Source: Planctomycetales bacterium
GTDB taxonomy: Bacteria; Planctomycetota; Planctomycetia; Pirellulales; Thermoguttaceae
Direction of reading: 5' to 3'
DNA length: 9,305 bases
NCBI GenBank assembly: GCA_007122045.1
Contig: SKJM01000827.1
Coordinates: 1 to 9,305 of the forward strand
Under the pieces are notes generated by a model. The model saw only the letters and a program-made list of their open reading frames with translations, did no database searches and was not told the DNA's origin. Position 1 is the first letter of the stretch. Each line of letters starts with the position of its first letter. Below, one piece after another: positions 1 to 5,934 of the stretch. A program made the translations under genes and the position numbers.

Positions 1-410
1 CCGCTGCCGTTTTCGCTGAGCACCCGCTGGGCCTTCGCCAGGTTGTTCACCCGAATGACGGCCATCACGCTCCCCTTCACCTTCCCGCCGGAGTTGAACG
101 AGCAGTAGGCGTAGTCGATGTTCAGGTGGTCGGACGCGAGACGTTCGCAGATTTTGCGGAACCCGCCCGGCTGATTCGGCAGCTCGACCAGCAACACGTC
201 GACCCGTTCGAACTCGATGTTGGCTTTGCGGAGCACTTCCGCGGCGGCTTTCACGTCGTCGGGGACGAAGCGCACTTTGCCGCGCTCGCCGGAGTCCATC
301 ACCGAGAGCGCTCGAAACCCGATCTTCTCCTTGTTGAGCGTGCTGAGCATGTCAGCGAGGCGTCCGGGCTTGTTGATCAGCGAGACCGACAATTGTTTGG
401 CCGTTTCCAT
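1..410 (-). CDS. Tandem ACT-domain protein (C-terminus off the window)
   Basis: A small protein of two ACT domains, a fold that binds amino acids and similar ligands and usually regulates amino-acid metabolism; the ligand cannot be read here. The first 136 residues are present. The first ACT unit (about 5-70) opens with a beta strand and the turn NKPGRL at 13-18, followed by FRALSVMDSG. The second (about 71 onward) repeats the pattern with VELPNQPGGF at 76-84 and the strand VMAVIRV. Two ligand-turn motifs (KPGRL, QPGGF) at a regular distance are diagnostic of the tandem family. The ATG at 410-408 is chosen because AAAGGAG lies 7 nt before it and the protein begins directly with the first strand. 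It has its own promoter and faces away from the decayed region. Members of this family often neighbour phenylacetate-CoA ligases, but the downstream gene is outside the window. Confidence 0.9.
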   Translation of the reverse strand, partial: METAKQLSVSLINKPGRLADMLSTLNKEKIGFRALSVMDSGERGKVRFVPDDVKAAAEVLRKANIEFERVDVLLVELPNQPGGFRKICERLASDHLNIDYAYCSFNSGGKVKGSVMAVIRVNNLAKAQRVLSENGS

Positions 411-504
411 GTTGCCACTCCTTTCTGCAATGGGACGTCGAAAAGGGACCCATACACACCCGGTGCAAGGGGGGGAAGCGGCGTCGAGCCTGCTCCCTAT
501 AACG

Positions 505-532
505 ATGATAACACGGCGAGCAGGGAGGTCAA
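505..532 (-). promoter_or_regulatory. Sigma70-like promoter of the ACT gene
   Basis: Read on the minus strand, TTGACC (532-527) is followed after 16 bp by TATCAT (510-505). This is a close match to the -35/-10 consensus in an otherwise GC-rich stretch. The predicted transcript would start near 498 and give a leader of about 90 nt before the ATG at 410. The call rests on motif match and position only. Confidence 0.55.
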
Positions 533-534
533 CA

Positions 535-558
535 GCACATATACTGGGGGTATAATGC
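535..558. promoter_or_regulatory. Operator-like inverted repeat next to the -35 box
   Basis: The arms GCACATATAC (535-544) and GTATAATGC (550-558) are near-perfect inverted complements, one base out, around TGGGG. The AT-rich dyad sits 2 bp upstream of the -35 hexamer of the ACT promoter, where an activator or repressor could bind. No regulator can be assigned. Chance occurrence is possible. Confidence 0.3.
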
Positions 559-608
559 CACCCACGGTGAGTTCCCTGCGTCGCCCATCTTGCCCGACTC
601 ACGGATGC

Positions 609-622
609 CACCCTAAAGGGTG
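609..622. repeat. Small perfect hairpin
   Basis: CACCCT and AGGGTG form a six-base-pair stem around two A residues. It lies in the gene-free stretch upstream of the ACT gene. No T run follows on either strand, so a rho-independent terminator is not supported. The ATGCCACCC at its left flank (605-613) also occurs at 555-563. I see no other structure between 625 and 850. Confidence 0.3.
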
Positions 623-859
623 TAGGGCCGGGTCCGCTAAGGCCGACTGTTCACCACGACGTAGGCTGGTAATGAGCAAGCCAACTCTGGCTGCCCCGCC
701 GGGCCGCCCTGCCACCTCGCTTCGCCGCCCCACACGCGCGTCCCCTTGGAGCGCTTGCCTCGGCGCTACGGTTGCGCGATAATGCGGGTATAGGGCAAGT
801 ACCGCTGCAAGGCCGGATCGAAATGGTGGTGGCCTTCCGAGCGGGAACCGAGGAAGGTG

Positions 860-1115
860 GCGATTCTGTTGCGGTTGAAAGAGGTAAATGTATGTCGTGA
901 TGATCCCGACGTCCTTGTGGCCGGACAGTTCCTACGCTGGGCGGTTTTCGTAGCCGTCGGCTGGTACGTTCGTTGCCAAGGAACCCATCGCTGGTACAGC
1001 ACCGATGATAGCAGGGTCCGGCAAGGCGCGTCAAGAACCTTGGTTCGACATGATGCCTCTCGCGAGGGGGCAGGGCAAACAAGTAGTGAAGCTTGGTTCG
1101 CTACGTAGTGCCATC
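860..1115 (-). pseudogene. Decayed tyrosine recombinase, C-terminal part (integron/Xer-like)
   Basis: No frame is open, but the minus strand read in successive frames gives pieces in the order of the C-terminal catalytic region of an IntI/Xer recombinase. RWHYVANQ (near 1110) resembles the W-x-WQYVFP segment. LATNVPADGYENRPA (about 983-939) resembles FATHLLADGYDIRTVQ. After a TAG and a frame change, ELSGHKDVGIITTYIYL (about 934-885) resembles QELLGHKDVSTTMIYTH, with the nucleophilic Tyr position retained. The Arg of the catalytic HxxR motif is not evident. Frameshifts and stops make this a fossil rather than a gene. The family resemblance is from memory of conserved motifs, so the call is moderate. 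A fossil integrase would fit the rearranged DNA to its right. Confidence 0.5.
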
Positions 1116-1162
1116 GAAACAGGGCAAAGTGGCGCGGCAGGCAGGATAGGCCACCACCGCAA

Positions 1163-1586
1163 TCACCCCTTCCGAGCACTCCTCACCGTTTCCACCAGCA
1201 CTTCCAGGCGGGTGCGGAGAACCGGTTCGAGGGGGTCGGCTACGGGGGGGGACTTCGATTTCGACGACGGGTAGGCCGAGCCGGCGGCGCACGGTGTGGC
1301 CGACCAGCGATCCTTCCAGCGCGCAGTGGCTGGCGCCGGGTATGCGCGAAATGACCAGCGCCTCGGCGCCGAAACGGGCGGCGTCGCGGCAGATGCGCTC
1401 GGCGCGGTCCAGCGGCGAGCCGGCCATGCGGTCGGCCACGGCGGTGCGGGCGAGGGCTTCGAGGGGCGCGACGTCGTCGGGAATCGGGTCCAGCGCGTGG
1501 GAAAACAGGTACTCGGTGCCGCAAATGCGGCCGCCGGCGTCCTCGAGCAGGTTCATCGCCCGCAAATCGGCAACGGGGTCAAGGCA
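1163..1586 (-). pseudogene. C-terminal fragment of a 2-hydroxyacyl-CoA dehydratase-family gene, frameshifted
   Basis: Reading leftward from just after the TAG of the helix-turn-helix pseudogene, one frame gives LDPVADLRAMNLLEDAGG and GTEYLFSHALDPIPDD, then PLEALART and ISRIPGASHCALEG up to EIEVPP. This is the last third of an HGD-D (PF06050-type) protein. A run of eight G at 1244-1251, against seven in the paralogue at 2031-2037, shifts the frame after EVPP. With one G removed it continues VADPLEPVLRTRLEVL and ends RSARKG at a TGA at 1163-1165. The length (424 nt) is one base more than a multiple of three, consistent with a single insertion. There is no N-terminal part, because the preceding DNA encodes the helix-turn-helix gene. 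It is the paralogue of the gene at 1923-3239 and still holds a segment that gene lacks. Confidence 0.8.
1177..1489. repeat. Direct repeat, copy 1 (pairs with 1964-2275)
   Basis: This 313-bp stretch aligns with 1964-2275 with about 18 substitutions and one extra G, or about 94% identity. The similarity begins at CACTCCTCACCG and stops abruptly after GGGAATCGGGT. It corresponds to the C-terminal coding part of two HGD-D genes. Abrupt edges in both directions suggest duplication or gene conversion of a segment rather than of whole genes. Confidence 0.9.
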
Positions 1587-1915
1587 CTACGAGTGGTGCA
1601 ACTCGTAGCCCAGCACGCTTGTCAGGCGGTCCATGACGTCGCTGCGCAGCGTGCGTTCCCCGGTCAGGAAATCGTCGAGCACGACCGGCGTGATGCCCGC
1701 GCGCGCGGCAATTTCCGCCAGCGACAGGTCACTCGCCGGATGGCGCGGCGCAACTCGCCGCTGAGCGTGCTCTCGTCGCGGGCGTCTTTGCGCATCTGGT
1801 CGCGAGCGGTCAGGTCCGGCAATTCCCGGGCAATCTGCTCGCGATACTCGGTTAAGCGCCCCTTCTCGGCCGGGGTCAACTCCCTGCTGCTCCGTTTGGC
1901 TTGTCGCTTGTCCAT
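1587..1915 (-). pseudogene. XRE-like helix-turn-helix regulator, frameshifted
   Basis: The ATG at 1915-1913 opens MDKRQAKRSSRELTPAEKG, a basic then charged helical N-terminus, continuing through ESTLSGELRRAIR. The frame is then lost near 1731-1741. One base on, it resumes as SDLSLAEIAARAGI, TPVVLDDFLTGERTL and RSDVMDRLTSVLG and ends YELHHS at TAG (1589-1587). The second part is a typical Cro/C1-type helix-turn-helix (LAEIAARAGI, then LDDFLTGERTL as recognition helix). The 329-nt length is one base short of 110 codons, so a single deleted base, probably one G from CGGGCG, explains it. Unless that is a sequencing error, the DNA-binding half is not made. The start lies 7 nt after the stop of the HGD-D gene, so the two could be co-transcribed. 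The SD is weak (AGGCAG). Confidence 0.75.
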
Positions 1916-1922
1916 GTTCTGC

Positions 1923-3239
1923 CTATTGTAAGCCACCGGGGCCCATGGATGTAGGCAACCGAACACTCCTCACCGTTTCCACCAACGCTTCCAGCCGGGT
2001 GCGCAGCCCCGGCTCGAGGGAATCGGCTACGGGGGGGACTTCGATTTCGACGACGGGTAGGCCGAGCCGGCGGCGCACGGTGTGGCCGATGAGCGCTCCT
2101 TCCAGCGCGCAGTGGCTGGCGCCGGGTATGCGCGAAATGACCAGCGCCTCGGCGCCGAAGCGGGCGGCGTCGCGGCAGATGCGCTCGGCCCGCTCCAGCG
2201 GCGAGCCGGCCATGGGGTCGGCCAGGGCGGTGCGGGCGAGGGCTTCGAGGGGCGCGACGCCGTCGGGAATCGGGTTGACCCAGAATACACGTACGGCATC
2301 GTGCCGCAGCGGGCCTATGCCGGCGGCGATGCGGCGGTCGACCTCCTCGAGGAGCGCTCCGAGCACGGCGATGCATTCATCCTGGTCCGAACAGAAGTGG
2401 ATGGCCAGCATCTCGGCGATGAGCATTTCGAGGGCGGGCAAGGGGGCGGGCGTGGCGGTGAATGCGCGGCGGCGGAGGCGGCTGAGCAGGGCCCGAACGC
2501 GGTTCGCCCGCCGAATGCCCGCGGCCAGCGCGGCGACGGAAAGCGGCTTGCCCGTGCGGTCTTCCAGCAGCGCGCGGACGCGCTCCAACTCGGCCCGCAC
2601 AAAGTCCACCTGCCGGCGCGGGGCGCGGAAGATGCCGGGCAGGGCGACGGACGGTTCGCCGGCGTCGGGCGGGCGGCGGTGGGGAATCTCCCACCAGAAC
2701 ACCGGGTGGCCCAGGCCTTCCAGCCGCTGCGCGATGGCCGAAAGGTCGTCGCAGGTGGCCCCCGTGCTGCAGATGAGCAGGTCCGGTATCGGGAAGTGCG
2801 ACTGGCAGACGAACGCCCCGAGCATCGCCCGGACCGGGCAGAACGAGTCGTCCACGCCCAGCGAATCGGCCGTTTCCAGCAAGGCCGTGCTGTGCTCCAT
2901 GATGCACGGCAGCCACCAGGCGCCGTCGGGGTAGAAGGCGACGACGCTGGGCAGGGCGTAGGCCATCACCGGCACGGTGCCGAGGTCCTTGAGCACGCCC
3001 ACCAGGATGTTTCCCTCGCGGCGTGCGTGGCGGAGCCGGTCCTCCTCGGAAAGCAGGAAGTTCCACAGTCGCAGGGCGGCGGGCGAGTTGTCGAGCTTCA
3101 AGCGCAGCAGCCGGGTATCGCCTTCGGTTACGTGTCGGCGCAGGTCGCCGCCGTAGGCCGGTTCGCGCAGCCCGGCCCGGCGAAGCTCGGCATAGCGCCG
3201 GTCCCAATCGTCGAGCGAAATGCGGCGGGGTGGGGTCAT
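1923..3239 (-). CDS. 2-hydroxyacyl-CoA dehydratase-family (HGD-D) protein, probable internal deletion
   Basis: A 438-residue member of the HgdB/benzoyl-CoA reductase superfamily, whose subunits hold an iron-sulfur cluster through cysteines and catalyse radical dehydrations or reductions of acyl-CoA thioesters. Candidate cluster ligands are C134 (SFCPVRAM), C163 (TGATCDDL) and C377 (GASHCALEG); the C-terminal domain ends in GLPVVEIEVPP near 393-403. I chose the ATG at 3239 because it begins the recognisable protein. A frame-compatible extension to 3296 would be translated from the repeat element. No SD is visible there. In the C-terminal domain VRVFWVN (316-322) runs directly into PIPDGVAPLEAL. 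Relatives, and the fragment at 1163-1586, have about 32 residues between these points (a helix and a GGR-x-x-G-x-E segment), so this copy seems deleted in frame and may be inactive. Substrate is unknown. No activator ATPase is nearby. Confidence 0.75.
   Translation of the reverse strand: MTPPRRISLDDWDRRYAELRRAGLREPAYGGDLRRHVTEGDTRLLRLKLDNSPAALRLWNFLLSEEDRLRHARREGNILVGVLKDLGTVPVMAYALPSVVAFYPDGAWWLPCIMEHSTALLETADSLGVDDSFCPVRAMLGAFVCQSHFPIPDLLICSTGATCDDLSAIAQRLEGLGHPVFWWEIPHRRPPDAGEPSVALPGIFRAPRRQVDFVRAELERVRALLEDRTGKPLSVAALAAGIRRANRVRALLSRLRRRAFTATPAPLPALEMLIAEMLAIHFCSDQDECIAVLGALLEEVDRRIAAGIGPLRHDAVRVFWVNPIPDGVAPLEALARTALADPMAGSPLERAERICRDAARFGAEALVISRIPGASHCALEGALIGHTVRRRLGLPVVEIEVPPVADSLEPGLRTRLEALVETVRSVRLPTSMGPGGLQ
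1964..2275. repeat. Direct repeat, copy 2 (pairs with 1177-1489)
   Basis: This is the in-frame copy of the 312-bp repeat, inside the C-terminal coding region of the HGD-D gene at 1923-3239. It differs from copy 1 by about 18 bases and by seven rather than eight G at 2031-2037. Its right edge (2275) falls exactly where the apparent internal deletion of the gene is placed. Confidence 0.9.
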
Positions 3240-3249
3240 CGGTAGGTTG

Positions 3250-3394
3250 CAATGTAGTAGGCACACGCCGTGTGCCGTTGCGACATTTCGGCACACGATG
3301 AGTGGCGCCAGGAATTATAGATTACAGATTATAGATTACAGATTACGGATTACGGATTACGGATTACGGCACACGGCGTGTGCCTGCTACAATG
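3250..3394. repeat. 145-bp palindromic (MITE/REP-like) intergenic element
   Basis: Two 29-bp arms, 3250-3278 and 3366-3394, are inverted copies with 27 of 29 positions matching. Each contains the 17-bp palindrome GGCACACGCCGTGTGCC. A third, partial copy (CGGCACACG) lies at 3289-3297. The centre carries a heptamer array. The element fills the gap between two HGD-D genes: its right arm supplies the TAG stop (3389-3387) of one and its left arm ends 10 bp before the ATG of the other. It encodes no protein. The form suits a REP/BIME or MITE-type dispersed element, and transcribed it would form a long hairpin able to terminate or protect mRNA. Mobility is inferred from form only. Confidence 0.75.
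3314..3369. repeat. Eight tandem heptamers ATTAYRG
   Basis: Units in order are ATTATAG, ATTACAG, ATTATAG, ATTACAG and then four times ATTACGG, ending inside the right arm of the palindromic element. The change from mixed units to identical ATTACGG toward the right suggests recent slippage expansion at that end. Such arrays vary in copy number between strains. Confidence 0.9.
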
Positions 3395-4367
3395 TTAGGG
3401 TTTCGAGGAATGCTTCGATGCGTCCGAGGGAGCGGTCGGTTTCGCGGTCGTCGCCGGCGGCCAGGTCGAGGGCCAGCACGGGCAGGCCGCTTTGTCGGCG
3501 GAGGCGGTGCAACTCGGCGTTCCAGAGGTCGCAAAACAGGTACCGGCGGAACAGGATTCCGCGCACGCCGCGGGCGGCCAGGTGATGGGCGAGCCACTCG
3601 TACAGCCGCGTGTTGGGGCGGCGGAACGCGTCGGGGATGGTGTCAAAGTACGCCCGCACCAACTCGTCGAGCGGGTCGGCGGCAAGCCGGCGTCGGTCGA
3701 AGGGCGCCGGCAGCGTGCGTTCGCCCCCCTCACTGGCATCGAGCACGATGCGCCCGCCGGCGCGCTCGACCCGCTCCAGCAGCCGTGCGTCGCCGGCCGG
3801 TTGCGGGCCGCCCACCAGCGCCAAGGGAATGCCGGCGGCCGGGGACGCTTTCACTTCGGGCAGGGTCGCAAGGTCGCTTCGCAGTGCGATGAGCGTTCGG
3901 GACCACTGGCCGGCCGGCATGGCCGGGCGCGCCCGGAGGGCGGCGGCCCGGTGCTCGTCGTAGCGCAGCAGCGTTGCGGCAAGCCGTTCCGGCATGGGCG
4001 GGCGTCCGCCGCGGGCCGCCAGGAAGCCGCCCAGCCGATCGAGTTCCTCCCGGTAAAGCCGCCGCGACTGCGGAGTCTGCCAGGTCGAGGGGACGTTCAG
4101 CAGGAACGTGGGCACACGGCAGTGGGCGTCGAGGTACGCCGCGGCGTAACGCATTTGGTCGCAGGAAGTCGCCAGCACCAGCGCGCCGGCCGCCGAGCCG
4201 CTGAGGGCCTCGACGATCAGGGCCGCGGCGAAGGGGCACGTGCCGCGGCGGGCGCCCTCGGGCAGGTCGGCCTCCCGCCCGTCCAACGTCAACCACGCCG
4301 GCCGCAGCCCGTGGGCCGCGATCCACTCCGGCGGGACAAACGGGCTGACATATCCGACGCTATCCAT
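3387..4367 (-). CDS. Short 2-hydroxyacyl-CoA dehydratase-family protein
   Basis: A 326-residue HGD-D superfamily protein. The N-terminal domain opens VGYVSPFVPPEWIAAHG (4-20), matching the V-G-x-x-x-x-x-x-P-E-E start of the fold. It carries C44 in GTCPFAAAL and C69 in ATSCDQMRYAA, both plausible cluster ligands, then VPTFLLNVPSTW (85-96). The second domain has PLALVGGPQPAGDARLLERV (181-200), AGGRIVLDASEGGERTLP, and C279 in RRYLFCDLWNAE, ending LPVLALDLAAGDD. All three expected cysteine positions are kept. The ATG at 4367 overlaps the stop of the upstream double-cubane gene by 8 nt (ATGGATAG), pointing to coupled translation and perhaps a complex. Longer frames upstream of this ATG are arginine/proline-rich shadow sequence. 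The stop codon is supplied by the palindromic element. Electron-transfer partner or substrate subunit is the likely role; the reaction is unknown. Confidence 0.8.
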   Translation of the reverse strand: MDSVGYVSPFVPPEWIAAHGLRPAWLTLDGREADLPEGARRGTCPFAAALIVEALSGSAAGALVLATSCDQMRYAAAYLDAHCRVPTFLLNVPSTWQTPQSRRLYREELDRLGGFLAARGGRPPMPERLAATLLRYDEHRAAALRARPAMPAGQWSRTLIALRSDLATLPEVKASPAAGIPLALVGGPQPAGDARLLERVERAGGRIVLDASEGGERTLPAPFDRRRLAADPLDELVRAYFDTIPDAFRRPNTRLYEWLAHHLAARGVRGILFRRYLFCDLWNAELHRLRRQSGLPVLALDLAAGDDRETDRSLGRIEAFLETLTL

Positions 4368-5718
4368 CGCTCTTGCCGTCGCCGGAGGCGTCGCAGGGGG
4401 GCAAGGCGCAGGGGCCCGTGGTGGCGACGGAATCCGGCGCCTCCGGGTGGACGGACCGCGGGTCGTGCAGGCCGGCGCCGTCGCCCGCATCGCGGATGGT
4501 CTCGAACAACCCCTCGACGCGGACGGCAATTCGCGCCGAGTCGGACGGCGAGTAATCGGTCTCGATGCGCAGGTACGGAATGCCCAAGGTCTCCTCGGCG
4601 TATCGCCTCACCCGGTGCGATTCCACGTCGTACGTCAGGCAGGCCTGCCAGATCAGGTCGATGACGCATTGCGGGCGGTACGTTTCGGCCAGCCGGCCGA
4701 GGGTTTCCAACCGGCGGTCATTGCGGGTCATCACCGAGCAGGGCAGGTGGAAGTAGCGGTCGGCCAGGGCGTCGATCGGGTCGGGGTGGTCCAGGTCCAC
4801 GTCGTCGAGGATCGGCTTCAGCCCCGTGCAGTTCTCCATCGCCACAACCAGCCCGCCACTGTCCTCGACAATCTCCAGCACGCGTTCCGCCCCGTGCACC
4901 ATCGGCACGCCGGTCATGAGCACGCGCACCGGGGGTTCCGCCGGGGCGCACGGCGGCTTGGCGCTGAGCAGGTCGAAGGCCGTTTCGTACTGCTCGAAGT
5001 CGGCGGGGATGCCGGCAATGCTGCTCTTCAGGTCGAGCAGTTGGCGGCCGGAAAGCGGCGGCGCGGGGGCGGCCATCAGCGACGCCAGCCGGCGGCGGAG
5101 CGCCCGCTCGCGGTTCATCAGCGCGGCGGCCTCGCGGATTCGCTCATCGGCGATTTCGACGCCCCAGCGCTGCTCGAGCATCGCGCGGAACTTGCACAAC
5201 TCGGCCCGCCAGTGGACCAGGGCGTCGGCATCGTCGACCTTCTGCGGCAGTTCCAGCACGTACACCGGGCGGGTTTCGGCCAGCAGCTCGTACATCTTCT
5301 TCTTGCCGTCGCAGGTGGTCTCGGCCACGATCAGGTCGGCCATCTCCAGGAAGGGATTGCCGCGCTGGAGGTGGTAGCCGAAGGTCGACTTAATGAGCGG
5401 GCAAAGGTTGGCCGGCAGTTGGGTCTCGGCGGCGGGGATGGTGTCGGCCGAGCCGCCGCAGAGGCACACAGGCACCCCGCCGCCGGCGAGGATCAGCTCG
5501 CGAGGCGTGTACTCGCACAGGATGCCCACGATCGGCCTCCCCTGGGCTTTCGCCGCCCGGGCGTACTCCAGGCAATTGGGGATCATCCGCGCGAAGTGCT
5601 CGCACGGCGTGCGGGCCGCCCCGTCCGGCGAACCGCCCCTCGAGCAACACGCCGTGGCGGGCGGAGGGCACGCCGCTGCGGGTTCCGGTTTCGGGCTGCC
5701 GCCGCAGGATGAGTCCAT
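4360..5718 (-). CDS. Double-cubane-cluster protein (YjiM-like anaerobic reductase)
   Basis: A 452-residue cytoplasmic reductase of the double-cubane-cluster branch of the 2-hydroxyacyl-CoA dehydratase superfamily. These bind a [Fe8S9]-type cluster and are re-reduced by a dedicated ATPase. Family signatures are clear: VGILCEYTPRELILAGG (64-80), NLCPLIKSTFG with C106, ETTCDGKKKMYE with C136, MENCTGLKP with C297, LPCSVMTRNDRRL with C327, WQACLTYDVES with C360, and RIETDYSPSD (385-393). E. coli YjiM has nearly the same motifs as I recall it. The turn usually read as TGCP is TGVP here (270-272). Two additions lie outside the family core: a Cys/Pro/Ala-rich N-terminus with C5, C17, C24, C25 and C39, and a C-terminal tail from about 411. 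The ATG at 5718 follows GAGG by 8 nt. The gene follows a disrupted ORF and overlaps the next gene by 8 nt. The physiological substrate is unknown. Confidence 0.9.
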   Translation of the reverse strand: MDSSCGGSPKPEPAAACPPPATACCSRGGSPDGAARTPCEHFARMIPNCLEYARAAKAQGRPIVGILCEYTPRELILAGGGVPVCLCGGSADTIPAAETQLPANLCPLIKSTFGYHLQRGNPFLEMADLIVAETTCDGKKKMYELLAETRPVYVLELPQKVDDADALVHWRAELCKFRAMLEQRWGVEIADERIREAAALMNRERALRRRLASLMAAPAPPLSGRQLLDLKSSIAGIPADFEQYETAFDLLSAKPPCAPAEPPVRVLMTGVPMVHGAERVLEIVEDSGGLVVAMENCTGLKPILDDVDLDHPDPIDALADRYFHLPCSVMTRNDRRLETLGRLAETYRPQCVIDLIWQACLTYDVESHRVRRYAEETLGIPYLRIETDYSPSDSARIAVRVEGLFETIRDAGDGAGLHDPRSVHPEAPDSVATTGPCALPPCDASGDGKSDG

Positions 5719-5720
5719 GG

Positions 5721-5885
5721 TTATTTCCTCTTCTTCGCAAGGATGCGGCTCTGGATGAGCTTCCCCTGGTGGGCGAGCTGCTGTCCCATGTGAATCTGCT
5801 CGCCCATCAGCAGTTCTCACAGGGCCCACTCGGGGCCGCTGTACACCGCCTGCACGTCGGTGAGTTGGATGTCGCGGGGCGGCAT
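5721..5885 (-). pseudogene. UGA-interrupted ORF, SAM-methyltransferase-like N-terminal relic
   Basis: From the ATG at 5885 (GGAG lies 7 nt before it) the frame gives MPPRDIQLTDVQAVYSGPEW, then A, L, a UGA at codon 23 (5819-5817), then ELLMGEQIHMG and QQLAHQGKLIQSRILAKKRK, ending TAA 2 nt before the double-cubane ATG. The run YSGPE-x-x-LWELLMGEQIH is, from memory, the opening of some class I SAM-dependent methyltransferases. The UGA sits exactly where Trp is expected (TGG to TGA). The middle of such a gene is missing, as if the first 34 and last 20 codons had been fused by a deletion. It heads the leftward gene group. A regulatory leader peptide of 22 residues is an alternative reading. Confidence 0.5.
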
Positions 5886-5934
5886 CAAAGGTCTCCATGG
5901 GTGGCGCGGTGCGTGAACTCCAACGGGTGGGGTC

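Noticed and set aside
609..622. Rho-independent terminator
   Set aside because: The stem is short and no T run follows on either strand; no gene ends nearby.
2082..3245. Long plus-strand open frame (387 codons) opposite the HGD-D gene
   Set aside because: It is antisense to a recognisable protein, rich in Ala/Gly/Arg/Gln as expected from a GC-rich shadow, and has no family motifs.
3314..3369. CRISPR-like array
   Set aside because: The units are 7 bp with no spacers; it is a simple tandem repeat.
4240..5712. Long plus-strand open frame (490 codons) opposite the double-cubane gene
   Set aside because: The minus strand carries unmistakable family motifs over the same stretch; the plus frame is compositional shadow.
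5817..5819. UGA read as selenocysteine
   Set aside because: The residue expected there is Trp, and I see no convincing selenocysteine-insertion hairpin or redox motif.
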